Below are positions 47,952 through 54,893 of a stretch of DNA of 64,000 nt, piece after piece (within the stretch, counting starts at the first letter, position 1; every line of letters starts with the position of its first letter). The notes under the pieces were generated by a model. That model saw only the letters and a list, made by a program, of their open reading frames with translations. It did no database searches and was not told the DNA's origin. Location of the stretch: contig JAKFVQ010000008.1 in NCBI GenBank assembly GCA_021732085.1, forward strand, positions 1 through 64,000, in the 5' to 3' direction. Position numbers and translations under genes: made by a program. Source of the DNA: Candidatus Obscuribacterales bacterium (lineage in GTDB: Bacteria > Cyanobacteriota > Vampirovibrionia > Obscuribacterales > Obscuribacteraceae).

Positions 47952-49112
47952 ATGATTAGACTAGAGAACAGCGATCGAAGTAAGGCTGAAACAGGCGTTA
48001 ATTCAATACCGCTAGTAGATCTTAGTAAAGAGCAAAATGCCAAGTTGCTTGAGCGAACAACCACTATTGGCGGACCCGTCAACGCGGAAGCACGAGTACA
48101 ATTCTCTAACATCTACAATGAATGCTGCACTGGGGTCGATAAATCTCGCGGACCGCAAAATAGGAACGAGCGCGCTGAGCAACAAGGCGCGGCTACTGAT
48201 CCAAAATGGGGATCAGCACGCGATCGCTTGACCAAAAACGACTCTCAGAAGAACGAAATCAGAGAAAAAGGCTATCGGCAAATCCAATATGGAGATACCT
48301 TATCCGATATTGCCAAAGCCAACCTTGAATTGAAAAACGGCGGCAAGGCTGCTTCTGGCGCTGAAATCTGGCGAGAAGTAGAGAGACTTGCCAAATTGAA
48401 TAACCTCGACCCGCGAAAGAACATTCGACCAGGCACGAATATCTACATGGAAAAATGCGACGACCGGGATAAGGCACCAAAGCCGGGTGATAAAGATGAC
48501 AAAGCAAAGCTATCTGTACCGGCGACAGGCGATGCTGGTAAAGGCGATGCTGGTAAAGGCGATGTAAGTAAAAGCGATGTAGGGAAAGGTGATATTGGCA
48601 AAGCAGATCCTGGCAAAGGCGATGTCAGCAAAAGCACTGATGAAAAAGCAGAGAAGCAAGCGTCCACAAAGGGTAATGGCCAATCCAAAGACGGAAAGAA
48701 ACCAGGTATAAAAGATGCGCTCAATCCCGACAACGCAGACACGCCGAAGTCCCCGGACCAGACACCTTCGATATCTGAGTCTGACGATCCAATTCTTCAA
48801 AAGCCGGCGGATTCTGATGAAGAGCAAGATAATCCGCCAGTGAACTACACTCCTTACAAAGCGGCTCCCCCCGACGAAGGTCTTAGATCAAGAGAACATG
48901 ATAGCAACCAGGAGCAACAGCACCAGGAACAGGAGTTTAAGAAAAGAGAAGAAGGCCTAAAGTCTAAAGATGAGGATCTCAGACGTCGAGAAGAGGATTT
49001 AAAGCGCCAGTTAGAAGATCTGCAAAGACAGAAGGAAGAGCTAAGAAGGCGTGAGGAAGACCTGAAGCGGTGTGCTACTGGAAAAGATGACAGCGGAATC
49101 TGGGAGCACTAA
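47952..49112 (+). CDS. LysM protein with repeat and coiled-coil regions
   Basis: A 386-residue protein. GGAGAAG precedes the ATG by about 6 bases. Residues 106-165 are a LysM domain (QIQYGDTLSDIAKANL ... NIRPGTNIYM), a peptidoglycan-binding fold. Residues 193-227 hold seven 5-residue repeats of the type G-D-x-G/S-K. From about 310 the protein is a charged coiled coil (RREEDLKRQLEDLQRQ). There is no signal peptide, so export would need another route. It ends 25 bases before the putative left end of the integrative element. Confidence 0.85.
   Translation: MIRLENSDRSKAETGVNSIPLVDLSKEQNAKLLERTTTIGGPVNAEARVQFSNIYNECCTGVDKSRGPQNRNERAEQQGAATDPKWGSARDRLTKNDSQKNEIREKGYRQIQYGDTLSDIAKANLELKNGGKAASGAEIWREVERLAKLNNLDPRKNIRPGTNIYMEKCDDRDKAPKPGDKDDKAKLSVPATGDAGKGDAGKGDVSKSDVGKGDIGKADPGKGDVSKSTDEKAEKQASTKGNGQSKDGKKPGIKDALNPDNADTPKSPDQTPSISESDDPILQKPADSDEEQDNPPVNYTPYKAAPPDEGLRSREHDSNQEQQHQEQEFKKREEGLKSKDEDLRRREEDLKRQLEDLQRQKEELRRREEDLKRCATGKDDSGIWEH
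48528..48632 (+). repeat. Seven 15-bp tandem repeats inside the LysM gene
   Basis: Seven consecutive 15-base units, each close to GGCGATGCTGGTAAA, encode the G-D-x-G/S-K repeats of the LysM protein. The first two are identical and the later ones have drifted. Repeat number may vary between strains. Confidence 0.85.
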
Positions 49113-49137
49113 ACAGGCAGATCATTCTACCTTCGAC

Positions 49138-49192
49138 CTGACTCAAAACCAGCCTGGAGCAAACACTCCTGTCGGTTCGATTCCGACCTCGG
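49138..49192 (+). other. Left att candidate: 3' half of a tRNA-Leu gene (degenerate)
   Basis: Runs from the anticodon arm (CTGACTCAAAACCAG, one mismatch in the stem) through the variable arm (GGAG/CTCC) and T-arm (GTCGG/CCGAC around TTCGATT). Identical to the right copy in 52 of 57 aligned columns by my count. The 5' half of the tRNA is missing. Confidence 0.65.
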
Positions 49193-49229
49193 AGAATGGC
49201 TATCCTGATTATGGGGTAGTCTTTTCCAT

Positions 49230-49249
49230 TTGTGGGACCATTGTGGGAC
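49230..49249 (+). repeat. Paired TTGTGGGAC sites at the left end
   Basis: TTGTGGGAC at 49230-49238 and 49241-49249. The second continues TTC, as does the second site at the right end. Likely integrase arm-type sites. Confidence 0.6.
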
Positions 49250-49302
49250 TTCAAAGTGCCTGAGCAAAAAAAATGATTGACTCTATAGAGCACGCATGAA
49301 AG

Positions 49303-50005
49303 CTACAGATTATTTTCTGCCAGAAATTGATGCATCTTTTTGAAATATGCATTTCCCTTGCCGAAGGATCCATGGTCGCCATCTGGCAAGATGAGCAGGT
49401 CTTTTGTGGAAATGGATGAGTGAAATAGGTCAATCGCATTTTGAACGGACAACATATTGTCTTTCTGTCCATGAACAATTAGGAGCGGAGGATGCGCATG
49501 ATTGAATACCGCAACGTTATCCATCGTCTGCTTTGGAAACCAAGAATCGGGATACAGTTTTAACCAAGGCATTTTGTCCCGGCTAGCTCTTAAAAGGGAC
49601 GAAAATCCTGATTGCAAAACGACGGCGCCTACCTTCCATTGAGTGACCAGCTGCCCTGTTACTCCCAAAGGATTCGCCATAAGCGATAATCTGAGCTGGT
49701 TCGTAATGCTCGGTTTTCGATAAATAGTCGTAAGCCGCAACAGCGTCCAGACACACTCCATCGAGCGAAGGTCGTCCCCCACTGCTTCCATAACCACGAT
49801 AGTTATACAGAAGGACCGAACCTTGACAGTGTAGGAGCATACGTGCCATTCCGGATCGATTGTAGAGACTGCCTCCTCTGCCCTGGCTGACTAGAAATAC
49901 ACGAGTCGTGTTCGGCTTTTTGAAAAACCAACCGTGTATAGAGGTGCCGTCGCTGGCGGAAAAACAAATATCCTCGGGCCTGTGGCATTGATGAGAGCCG
50001 GACAA
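49303..50005 (-). pseudogene. Broken alpha/beta-hydrolase gene
   Basis: Two overlapping frames form one hydrolase. The first (50005 downwards) has the PEDICFSASDGTSIHGWFF opening and YRGYGSSGG, and reaches the nucleophile elbow Y-G-E-S-F-G. The second frame carries VTGQLVTQW, then HGQKDN (acid) and GDHGSFG (base). The switch lies at about 49661-49668 and needs one lost or gained base. With the expected G-x-S-x-G, Asp and His all present but split across two frames, it is a recently frameshifted gene or a sequencing error. The 5' end abuts a second broken gene on the other strand. Confidence 0.8.
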
Positions 50006-50131
50006 AAGGGAGTGATTGTCGAAGTTTACTCACAGGATGGCGATGGCTACGATGTTGAGTTTTTTGACAATGAGGGATACAGTGGCGCTGATGACCATGA
50101 CAGAGGGGGACATCAAACTGAGTAATGCCTG
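49991..50131 (+). pseudogene. DUF4926-like gene fragment with a frameshift
   Basis: Reads GQKGVIVEVYSQDGDGYDVEF, the core of DUF4926 proteins. After FFDNE the frame shifts at about 50071-50078; the neighbouring frame then reads DTVALMTMTEGDIKLSNA and stops at 50131, completing the family pattern. The 5' end is cut short next to the hydrolase remnant. DUF4926 proteins are small and often sit beside DUF6883-type proteins; the partner is absent. Confidence 0.6.
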
Positions 50132-50499
50132 ATTACAGCGGACATATGACTCATGATGAATACATTGCAATTCGACGCGAGGAATTGTTGGGGATTGCAC
50201 GAGATGTTCTGAATAATAGAATTCTTGGGGTAGAGGCATGCGTGCGCATGGCGCCGATGTTGGGTGAGCTGAATCTAAGGCAGGACGAAGATCTTCTGAT
50301 TATTGTCGGCGTGGACTCTGAATGTGATTATATATTTGAAAATAAGAAGCTGAGTCCAAAAATACACAAGCAGCACGCTACTCATCTTACTGCTTGCGAA
50401 GAGGGATATCGAAAATGGATTCGCATAGCTTGCGAGAAATTGCTCGGTCATTATGCAGCGAAATGGGAGGTTGCGGAAAGTGATGAGGAGCTGCGCTAG
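50125..50499 (+). CDS. DUF2489-like small protein
   Basis: A 124-residue soluble protein. The ATG lies within the last codons of the DUF4926 remnant. Residues 17-100 follow the DUF2489 pattern: ARDVLNNRILGVEACVRMAPML, then IVGVDSECDYI, and a closing helix with ACEKLLGHYA. Function unknown; it lies in mobile-element cargo. Confidence 0.6.
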   Translation: MPDYSGHMTHDEYIAIRREELLGIARDVLNNRILGVEACVRMAPMLGELNLRQDEDLLIIVGVDSECDYIFENKKLSPKIHKQHATHLTACEEGYRKWIRIACEKLLGHYAAKWEVAESDEELR

Positions 50500-51355
50500 G
50501 TATGATGAAGGAAACCTGCACTCCGTTTGAGCAAAGTTTTTTTTTGTTCTCCTCTGTGGATGTAGCACAGGCTTGCATATGCAGTTATTTGCAGTAGATT
50601 TCGACGACGGATCCATTTCGATCTCTTCCATAGAGCCGCACTGATATTGGCTTCCTGGATACGAAGAGAGACAGTTTATCTTGCAATACCTTTCGGTTGT
50701 CCTTCGTCCGCCCTCCGGCAATGGATCGCTTCAATATTCAATCCTGCCGGTTTGCCATCGAAGAGTCCCATACCCATCCTTTTCCCCGAGAGGTGTAATT
50801 GATTGCAAACCACCAGGAGCTGTCGACCTCGGCGAAGCCGCCCAAAGGGCTTGAGGTTGACAGCTCCTGCGTTTGAAATATCTTGAGTAAGAGGGGGATC
50901 CGGAGCCCGGAGCCGTTTTGAGTTTGCAACTGCTAGTTGCAAAACTGCAGAAAAACTCTTTATGTTAGCTCGTTGGATGCACCGCTTACAGTGCCTCTTC
51001 CTTGAAGCTTTCCTATTTTTGATCTTTGTTGCTTTTGATGCATGCAACTTGCTCAGCAACACTTGGATAACTTCTAGAATTCTCCAGACAGTGCCTGGAG
51101 AATTGCTCACTCGAGTTTACGGCAACCTTCTTGCAGGGGCAAGGCTACATTTAGTTGTCAAATACAAACGTTAACTGGATGAAATTGGTCAAAAGCAAAA
51201 ATTCATACGCTTTCTAGAGATTCTCTGGGTGTCAAGGGGGCGAAGTTTGACAAGGTTCACTAGAGGCAGCATAATAACATTTGAGGGTTCGGCCTCGAAG
51301 TTGCTACGGTGGCTTCAACGGCGTTACCCTCTTCTTTTTTGTCTCAGAACTTTTC
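50500..51355. other. Non-coding tract rich in palindromes
   Basis: No frame with a ribosome site or normal composition is seen in 855 bases. It holds three clear inverted repeats: a branched one at 50814-50869, TTTGCAACT/AGTTGCAAA at 50923-50943 (3-base loop) and AATTCTCCAG/CTGGAGAATT at 51078-51104 (7-base loop). See the findings. Confidence 0.5.
50814..50869. repeat. Branched palindrome with a 17-bp outer stem
   Basis: CAGGAGCTGTCGACCTC (50814-50830) pairs with GAGGTTGACAGCTCCTG (50853-50869), one G-T pair in 17. Between the arms sit two adjoining small hairpins, GGC-GAA-GCC (50831-50839) and GCCC-AAA-GGGC (50840-50850), so nearly every base is paired. It looks like a designed fold such as a REP-type element or a structured RNA. 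Confidence 0.7.
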
Positions 51356-52240
51356 TTATGGTCTGGCCGTGTATGGATCCGGTACATAGGCTATAGAGAA
51401 TGCGGTGATCTTCTCGCCAGAATCGAGCTCCAGGACGGCTCTGTGCTGCAAAGTTCCCAGGTAACCTGCAAACTGATCGGCTATCTCCTGACGAACAGGA
51501 GCATCCATACCTCTTGCCGGAATACGGAACGCCCAGTTGACGCAATAAATACAAACGTCAGCAACCTGAACCGGGTAGGTCATGTCGGACGATACGAAAA
51601 GAGGAGAAGGAACAATCCTCGATGCGCGCCACCTGCCGGTTTGAGTTTTGTTGAAATAGTTTTCTACGTGTCGCACAAACTTGCGATCAAGAATTTTGTC
51701 AGTTTGGTCCATTACCAACAACCCTGTGTCGTCCGTTTGATCTAACAGTTGAAAATATCGCTCAAATAGAAAAACGATGTCCTTCCTGAGGAAATCTTGT
51801 GCAGTGAAGTTCGCTGGCTTTTGAACGCCGCGCGGTATTGCAACCGCAAACACTCTTGCATCATGACCAATCAGTAGCCGAAAAATCCCATGCACCATTT
51901 CTATACTGGATTGCCCGTAGGCCGTGAATGACTCCCTGTGGGGAGTCTGACCTTGCGCATTGTCGTTGAGAAATCTGAGAGCTGCCTTACGCCTTGCGAC
52001 AGGCTCCATTAACGGGTTCTGAGCGGCCCACTTGAACCGCTTTTTGTTCAGCAGTTTTTCGCCTTTGATTTCACTGCCATAGTTATGCAACGCATCGCCG
52101 AAGCAGGATTGTTCTAAATCCCGGACGGCTTGAATAAATGCCCAGAGTTTTTCGGCATGAATAGCTATCCCGCCATGAATTTCATATGGCAGGTTTCTGT
52201 GATCGTGTCCGCTTTCGTCGAGAAAAAGCAAAAATGACAT
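51356..52240 (-). CDS. DUF3800 protein
   Basis: A 294-residue protein of the DUF3800 family, thought to have an RNase H-like fold. LFLDESGHDH at residues 5-14 gives the first acidic residues, then MDQTD near 180 and VQVADVCIYCVN near 235. GGAGAG lies about 6 bases before the ATG. It lies 80 bases downstream of the integrase stop on the same strand and is probably co-transcribed with it. DUF3800 genes are common cargo of mobile elements; activity unproven. Confidence 0.85.
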   Translation of the reverse strand: MSFLLFLDESGHDHRNLPYEIHGGIAIHAEKLWAFIQAVRDLEQSCFGDALHNYGSEIKGEKLLNKKRFKWAAQNPLMEPVARRKAALRFLNDNAQGQTPHRESFTAYGQSSIEMVHGIFRLLIGHDARVFAVAIPRGVQKPANFTAQDFLRKDIVFLFERYFQLLDQTDDTGLLVMDQTDKILDRKFVRHVENYFNKTQTGRWRASRIVPSPLFVSSDMTYPVQVADVCIYCVNWAFRIPARGMDAPVRQEIADQFAGYLGTLQHRAVLELDSGEKITAFSIAYVPDPYTARP

Positions 52241-52319
52241 TTGATCTCTCCAAACCTCGACATATTATTGCACTTGTTGGAAGAAACTGTTTTGGTCGGT
52301 AATGCCAGGAATTGCAACG

Positions 52320-53600
52320 CTATTGAACCCGGCGCAATTTTGCTTTGCTGTCAGACGGCTTCGGAGCTGGCATCCCCATTGATGCCGCTATGCTCGCTGC
52401 CACCTTTTGAGAGGCATCGCGCATACGTTCTGCGCTTGTCACAATGTAGCCGGCTGTTGGGTCGCTGCCGGTTTTGTGATTAAGCAGCCGCTTCAATGTG
52501 TAATAAGAAATGTCCAGGCTTTCAGCGATCGTTTCAAAAGTGCGCCTGAGATCGTGCTCAGTGAATTCAACTCCGGAATGTTTAATTACCTGCTTGATGG
52601 AATCTCTAATATCACAGATAGGCGCGCCAGCCTTTGTTGGGCTAGGGAACACATGCTCCTTGCCACCGGAAATCTTGCTGCGCTTTTCTAGCATTTCCTG
52701 CAGATACGTGCTCATTGGCAGCACAAACTCTGTGCTGTTTTTGGTGTCTTCAATAGAGATCACCTTGTGTTGGAAATCAACATTTTTCCATTTGAGCCCC
52801 AGAGCTTCGCTGCGTCGCAATCCTGTAAAAAGTTCTAGCAAAAGTACGTCGCGCGCCTCCAGATTACTTAGCCTGGAAACAGCTTTATACCAGGCTTTTA
52901 GCTGATGGGGACGAATCACTGTTTGCCTGCGAGGTACTTTGTTCCATAGCCTGGCATGTTTGAGACGATCTACCGGGTTGATAGTAAGTAGTGGTTTTCC
53001 ATCAGCATCCTCATATACTGCGATGGCGTATTTGAAAAGCGCACGCAAGATTCGCATGGTGTAGTTAGCCTGTGCACCATGCTCTTTGCTCAATTCAAGA
53101 TGCCGTTTTTGAACCATGTCGCGAGTTATATCCACAATGGGCAGCTTGAGCCAATCGCCGAGGCATCGTTTTGTAAATCGAACATAGTCCTTGCTTGTTT
53201 TTTCTTTCAATTGGCGCTGCTCAAGATAATCCGCAAGCAATTTTTCTAAGCTCAACTCTGAGAAGTTTTTTTCTATTTTTTCTGCAAGTTCCGCTTGAAT
53301 TTGCTCTTCAATTTCTTGTGTTTTCACTGCCGTCGGGTTGATACCCTGTGCCATTAAGCCGATAATTCGTTTTGCCTCTGTTCGAGCCCATTCAGTGCTC
53401 ACGACGCCATGTTTGCCAATCGTCACAGTGATGTTCCGACTTCTCCCTTTGGGCTTGCCGTTCACCAAATATGTTTTCGTAAGCTTATTCGACTTCTTAC
53501 CAAGCACGATTCGAACACAAAAGCCCTTCAGCTCAGTATCTCTGCAATATCCCGGCTCGTTTAATTGCTCCACCGCCGTCTTGGTCAGCTTCTTTTGCAT
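52320..53600 (-). CDS. int: Tyrosine recombinase (integrase)
   Basis: A 426-residue tyrosine integrase. N-terminal DUF4102-like arm-binding domain (1-95), core-binding helices (about 115-205), and catalytic domain with Arg262 in TGLRRSEAL, Lys287, His349-x-x-Arg352 in EHDLRR, His375 in LLNH and Tyr385 in AGY. The full catalytic set is present, so it should be active. It sits 173 bases from the right tRNA-Leu fragment and reads inwards from that end, as in islands that use tRNA genes. Confidence 0.93.
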   Translation of the reverse strand: MQKKLTKTAVEQLNEPGYCRDTELKGFCVRIVLGKKSNKLTKTYLVNGKPKGRSRNITVTIGKHGVVSTEWARTEAKRIIGLMAQGINPTAVKTQEIEEQIQAELAEKIEKNFSELSLEKLLADYLEQRQLKEKTSKDYVRFTKRCLGDWLKLPIVDITRDMVQKRHLELSKEHGAQANYTMRILRALFKYAIAVYEDADGKPLLTINPVDRLKHARLWNKVPRRQTVIRPHQLKAWYKAVSRLSNLEARDVLLLELFTGLRRSEALGLKWKNVDFQHKVISIEDTKNSTEFVLPMSTYLQEMLEKRSKISGGKEHVFPSPTKAGAPICDIRDSIKQVIKHSGVEFTEHDLRRTFETIAESLDISYYTLKRLLNHKTGSDPTAGYIVTSAERMRDASQKVAASIAASMGMPAPKPSDSKAKLRRVQ

Positions 53601-53637
53601 GGCTCGCCTGTTGACTGTTAATGTCCCTTATCAAAAC

Positions 53638-53656
53638 TTGTGGGACTTTGTGGGAC
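53638..53656 (+). repeat. Paired TTGTGGGAC sites at the right end
   Basis: TTGTGGGAC at 53638-53646 and 53648-53656, upstream of the integrase gene. The same 12-mer TTGTGGGACTTC occurs at both ends of the element, in the same orientation. Confidence 0.6.
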
Positions 53657-53772
53657 TTCCTGGAGACAATTATAGAACATCCGAGAAATCTAGGCGAGAG
53701 TGAAGATGCCTATCATTTCATCCTTTACAAACTTCGAGTAACTTTCAGAAATGCCACGAAACCCAAAAGTTA

Positions 53773-53828
53773 CTGACTCAAAATCAGCCGGAGCAAACAC
53801 TCCGTGTCGGTTCGACTCCGACCTTCGG
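53773..53828 (+). other. Right att candidate: 3' half of a tRNA-Leu(CAA) gene
   Basis: Anticodon arm CTGA-CTCAAAA-TCAG with anticodon CAA, variable arm CGGAG/CTCCG, T-arm GTCGG-TTCGACT-CCGAC, then CTTCGG of the acceptor strand. All three stems pair perfectly. No D-arm or 5' acceptor is found upstream. Confidence 0.75.
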
Positions 53829-53896
53829 CAGTACCTTTTCGAGAATGTGCCATCCCGAATTTTGGGGTGGCATTTTCGTTGCGGATTTTTTAGCTT

Positions 53897-54662
53897 CTAT
53901 TTTTGTATTCGGGCCGAAATCAACTTGTGGAGTTCTTGAAAGTCTATCGGTTGTTTTGCCAGGTCGAGTTGAAGCAATTCCTCGGCGACCAGGCTCACAG
54001 CCTCAGCACCTGTAAGGACGTTTTCGTCTGTATCCTTCACTACAAAGCACTCATTCACTAGCACTGAGAGTATTGGTTTGCCACGCATTTTGTCGAGCCA
54101 CCGGCCTTTGCCGAGTTGGGGTTTAGCTGCACCATCTAGGTACTCTGCTTCAAGTTCTCGAAACGTTTGCTCTACGTTAGCAAACTCAAGCTGCCCGGCA
54201 ACAGCTGCAGCTCTTTTTCCCAGATCAGCGCAGGATTTCAATTGATCCACTGCTTTTGCAGCTGTCGGAAAGTTGGCAGGGTTGGTGAAGTCTTCGATCC
54301 ATTTTGCTTTCTGCATTTCTCTGAGTCTTGCTATAATTTGATTTGCGATATCAAAAAATATCCTCTCAGAAGCTAGCTTCAGAAGGCGCTTTATCAATTC
54401 AGCAGGCTTACATTTTGTTAGGAAGATGCTTTGTGGCAAATATTCTGGATCCAAGAAATAACTCTCCAGCTCACGCTTTTTCCAAATCAAAAGGTTGTAT
54501 GTCGCGGGATCTGGAAAGTTTGCCCATGCATTGTTTACTGCATCGTCATCGTGGTAATCACCACAAAATAGTAATTCGGGTGGTGCTGATGCAAGGCTTG
54601 CGCAGCGCTCTTCACACTGAATGACGGTCCAAGTGCTTTAACTGCGATATCAGTATCCCTAG
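53897..54662 (-). pseudogene. DUF4435 (AriB-like) gene, main part; N-terminus lost to inversion, one frameshift
   Basis: From the inversion edge the minus strand reads DIAVKALGPSFSVKSAAQAL and HPNYYFV, then loses frame at about 54551-54570. The neighbouring frame carries on with DDDAVNNAWANFPDP, LLIWKKRELESYFLDPEYL and about 170 more residues to the stop at 53897. This is the DUF4435 pattern (variable acidic block, then FP-x-P and W-x-x-R-E-L-E-x-Y-x-L-x-P). The N-terminal part lies inverted at 54776-54893. AriB of PARIS defence systems is a DUF4435 TOPRIM-like nuclease. With two lesions it cannot make a normal product. Confidence 0.75.
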
Positions 54663-54773
54663 CTGGCTCAACTTCAGCCGCATAACCAGTACATTATTGC
54701 GACGCATTCAGAACACATCTTTGACTCTGTCGATGAGCGCAATCGGCTGCTTCTACAACCAACGAAGAAGTAG
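54663..54773 (+). pseudogene. C-terminal end of the AAA ATPase, inverted
   Basis: 36 codons and a TAG: LAQLQPHNQYIIATHSEHIF, then DSVDERNRLLLQPTKK. The ATHS block is the switch-histidine (H-loop) motif that follows Walker B in ABC/OLD-type ATPases and is missing from the minus-strand gene. Confidence 0.8.
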
Positions 54774-54775
54774 TT

Positions 54776-54893
54776 ATGGAAGTCAGATCGGGTGTTTCTG
54801 CAGAAGCGGTCAATCAAACAGCGGCGCACGTACTCTTTGTGGAGGGAAGTGGGCAAAACGCAATTGATCCGAGGGCGCTTACCCGGCTACTGG
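54776..54893 (+). pseudogene. N-terminal end of the DUF4435 protein, inverted
   Basis: ATG 54776, two bases after the ATPase stop, reads through AHVLFVEGSGQNAID and ALTRLLA. The FVEG block is the first motif of DUF4435/TOPRIM-like proteins. Beyond 54893 the frame runs into unrelated antisense sequence and soon stops. Confidence 0.75.

Larger units (their letters stand above)
49138..53828. mobile_element. Putative tRNA-Leu-targeting integrative element, about 4.7 kb
   Basis: Bounded by two direct copies of a tRNA-Leu 3' half (49138-49192 and 53773-53828). Just inside both ends lie paired TTGTGGGAC sites in the same orientation. A tyrosine integrase gene lies next to the right end. Cargo is a DUF3800 gene, a DUF2489-like gene, two broken genes and a non-coding palindromic tract. 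Neither copy carries the 5' half of the tRNA, so the boundary structure is not a simple single insertion. Confidence 0.7.
54663..54893. other. Inverted 230-bp segment
   Basis: The segment reads on the plus strand as the end of the ATPase gene (54663-54773), then two bases and the start of the DUF4435 gene (54776-54893); both flanks read these genes on the minus strand. Flipping it back joins FVRQ to LAQLQ in the ATPase and RLLA to RDTDIA in DUF4435. The junctions fit a crossover at a 5-bp inverted match, GCCAG, with loss of four bases (CCAG) at the left edge. Confidence 0.75.

Noticed and set aside
50676..51110. A 144-codon minus-strand frame in the element
   Set aside because: It spans the branched palindrome and reads as low-quality basic sequence, so the DNA structure explains this region better.
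50500..51355. A retron non-coding RNA for the hairpin-rich tract
   Set aside because: No reverse transcriptase gene is present in the window, and the hairpins lack the paired end repeats expected of such RNAs.
53751..53835. An intact tRNA-Leu gene at the right end of the element
   Set aside because: Only the anticodon, variable and T arms are present; no D-arm or 5' acceptor strand can be drawn upstream.
54551..54637. Reading the DUF4435 remnant as a normal gene opening TVIQCEERCASLASA
   Set aside because: That frame starts just after a stop with no start codon, whereas the neighbouring frame gives the DUF4435-like sequence up to YYFV and joins the inverted N-terminus. A frameshift is the better reading.
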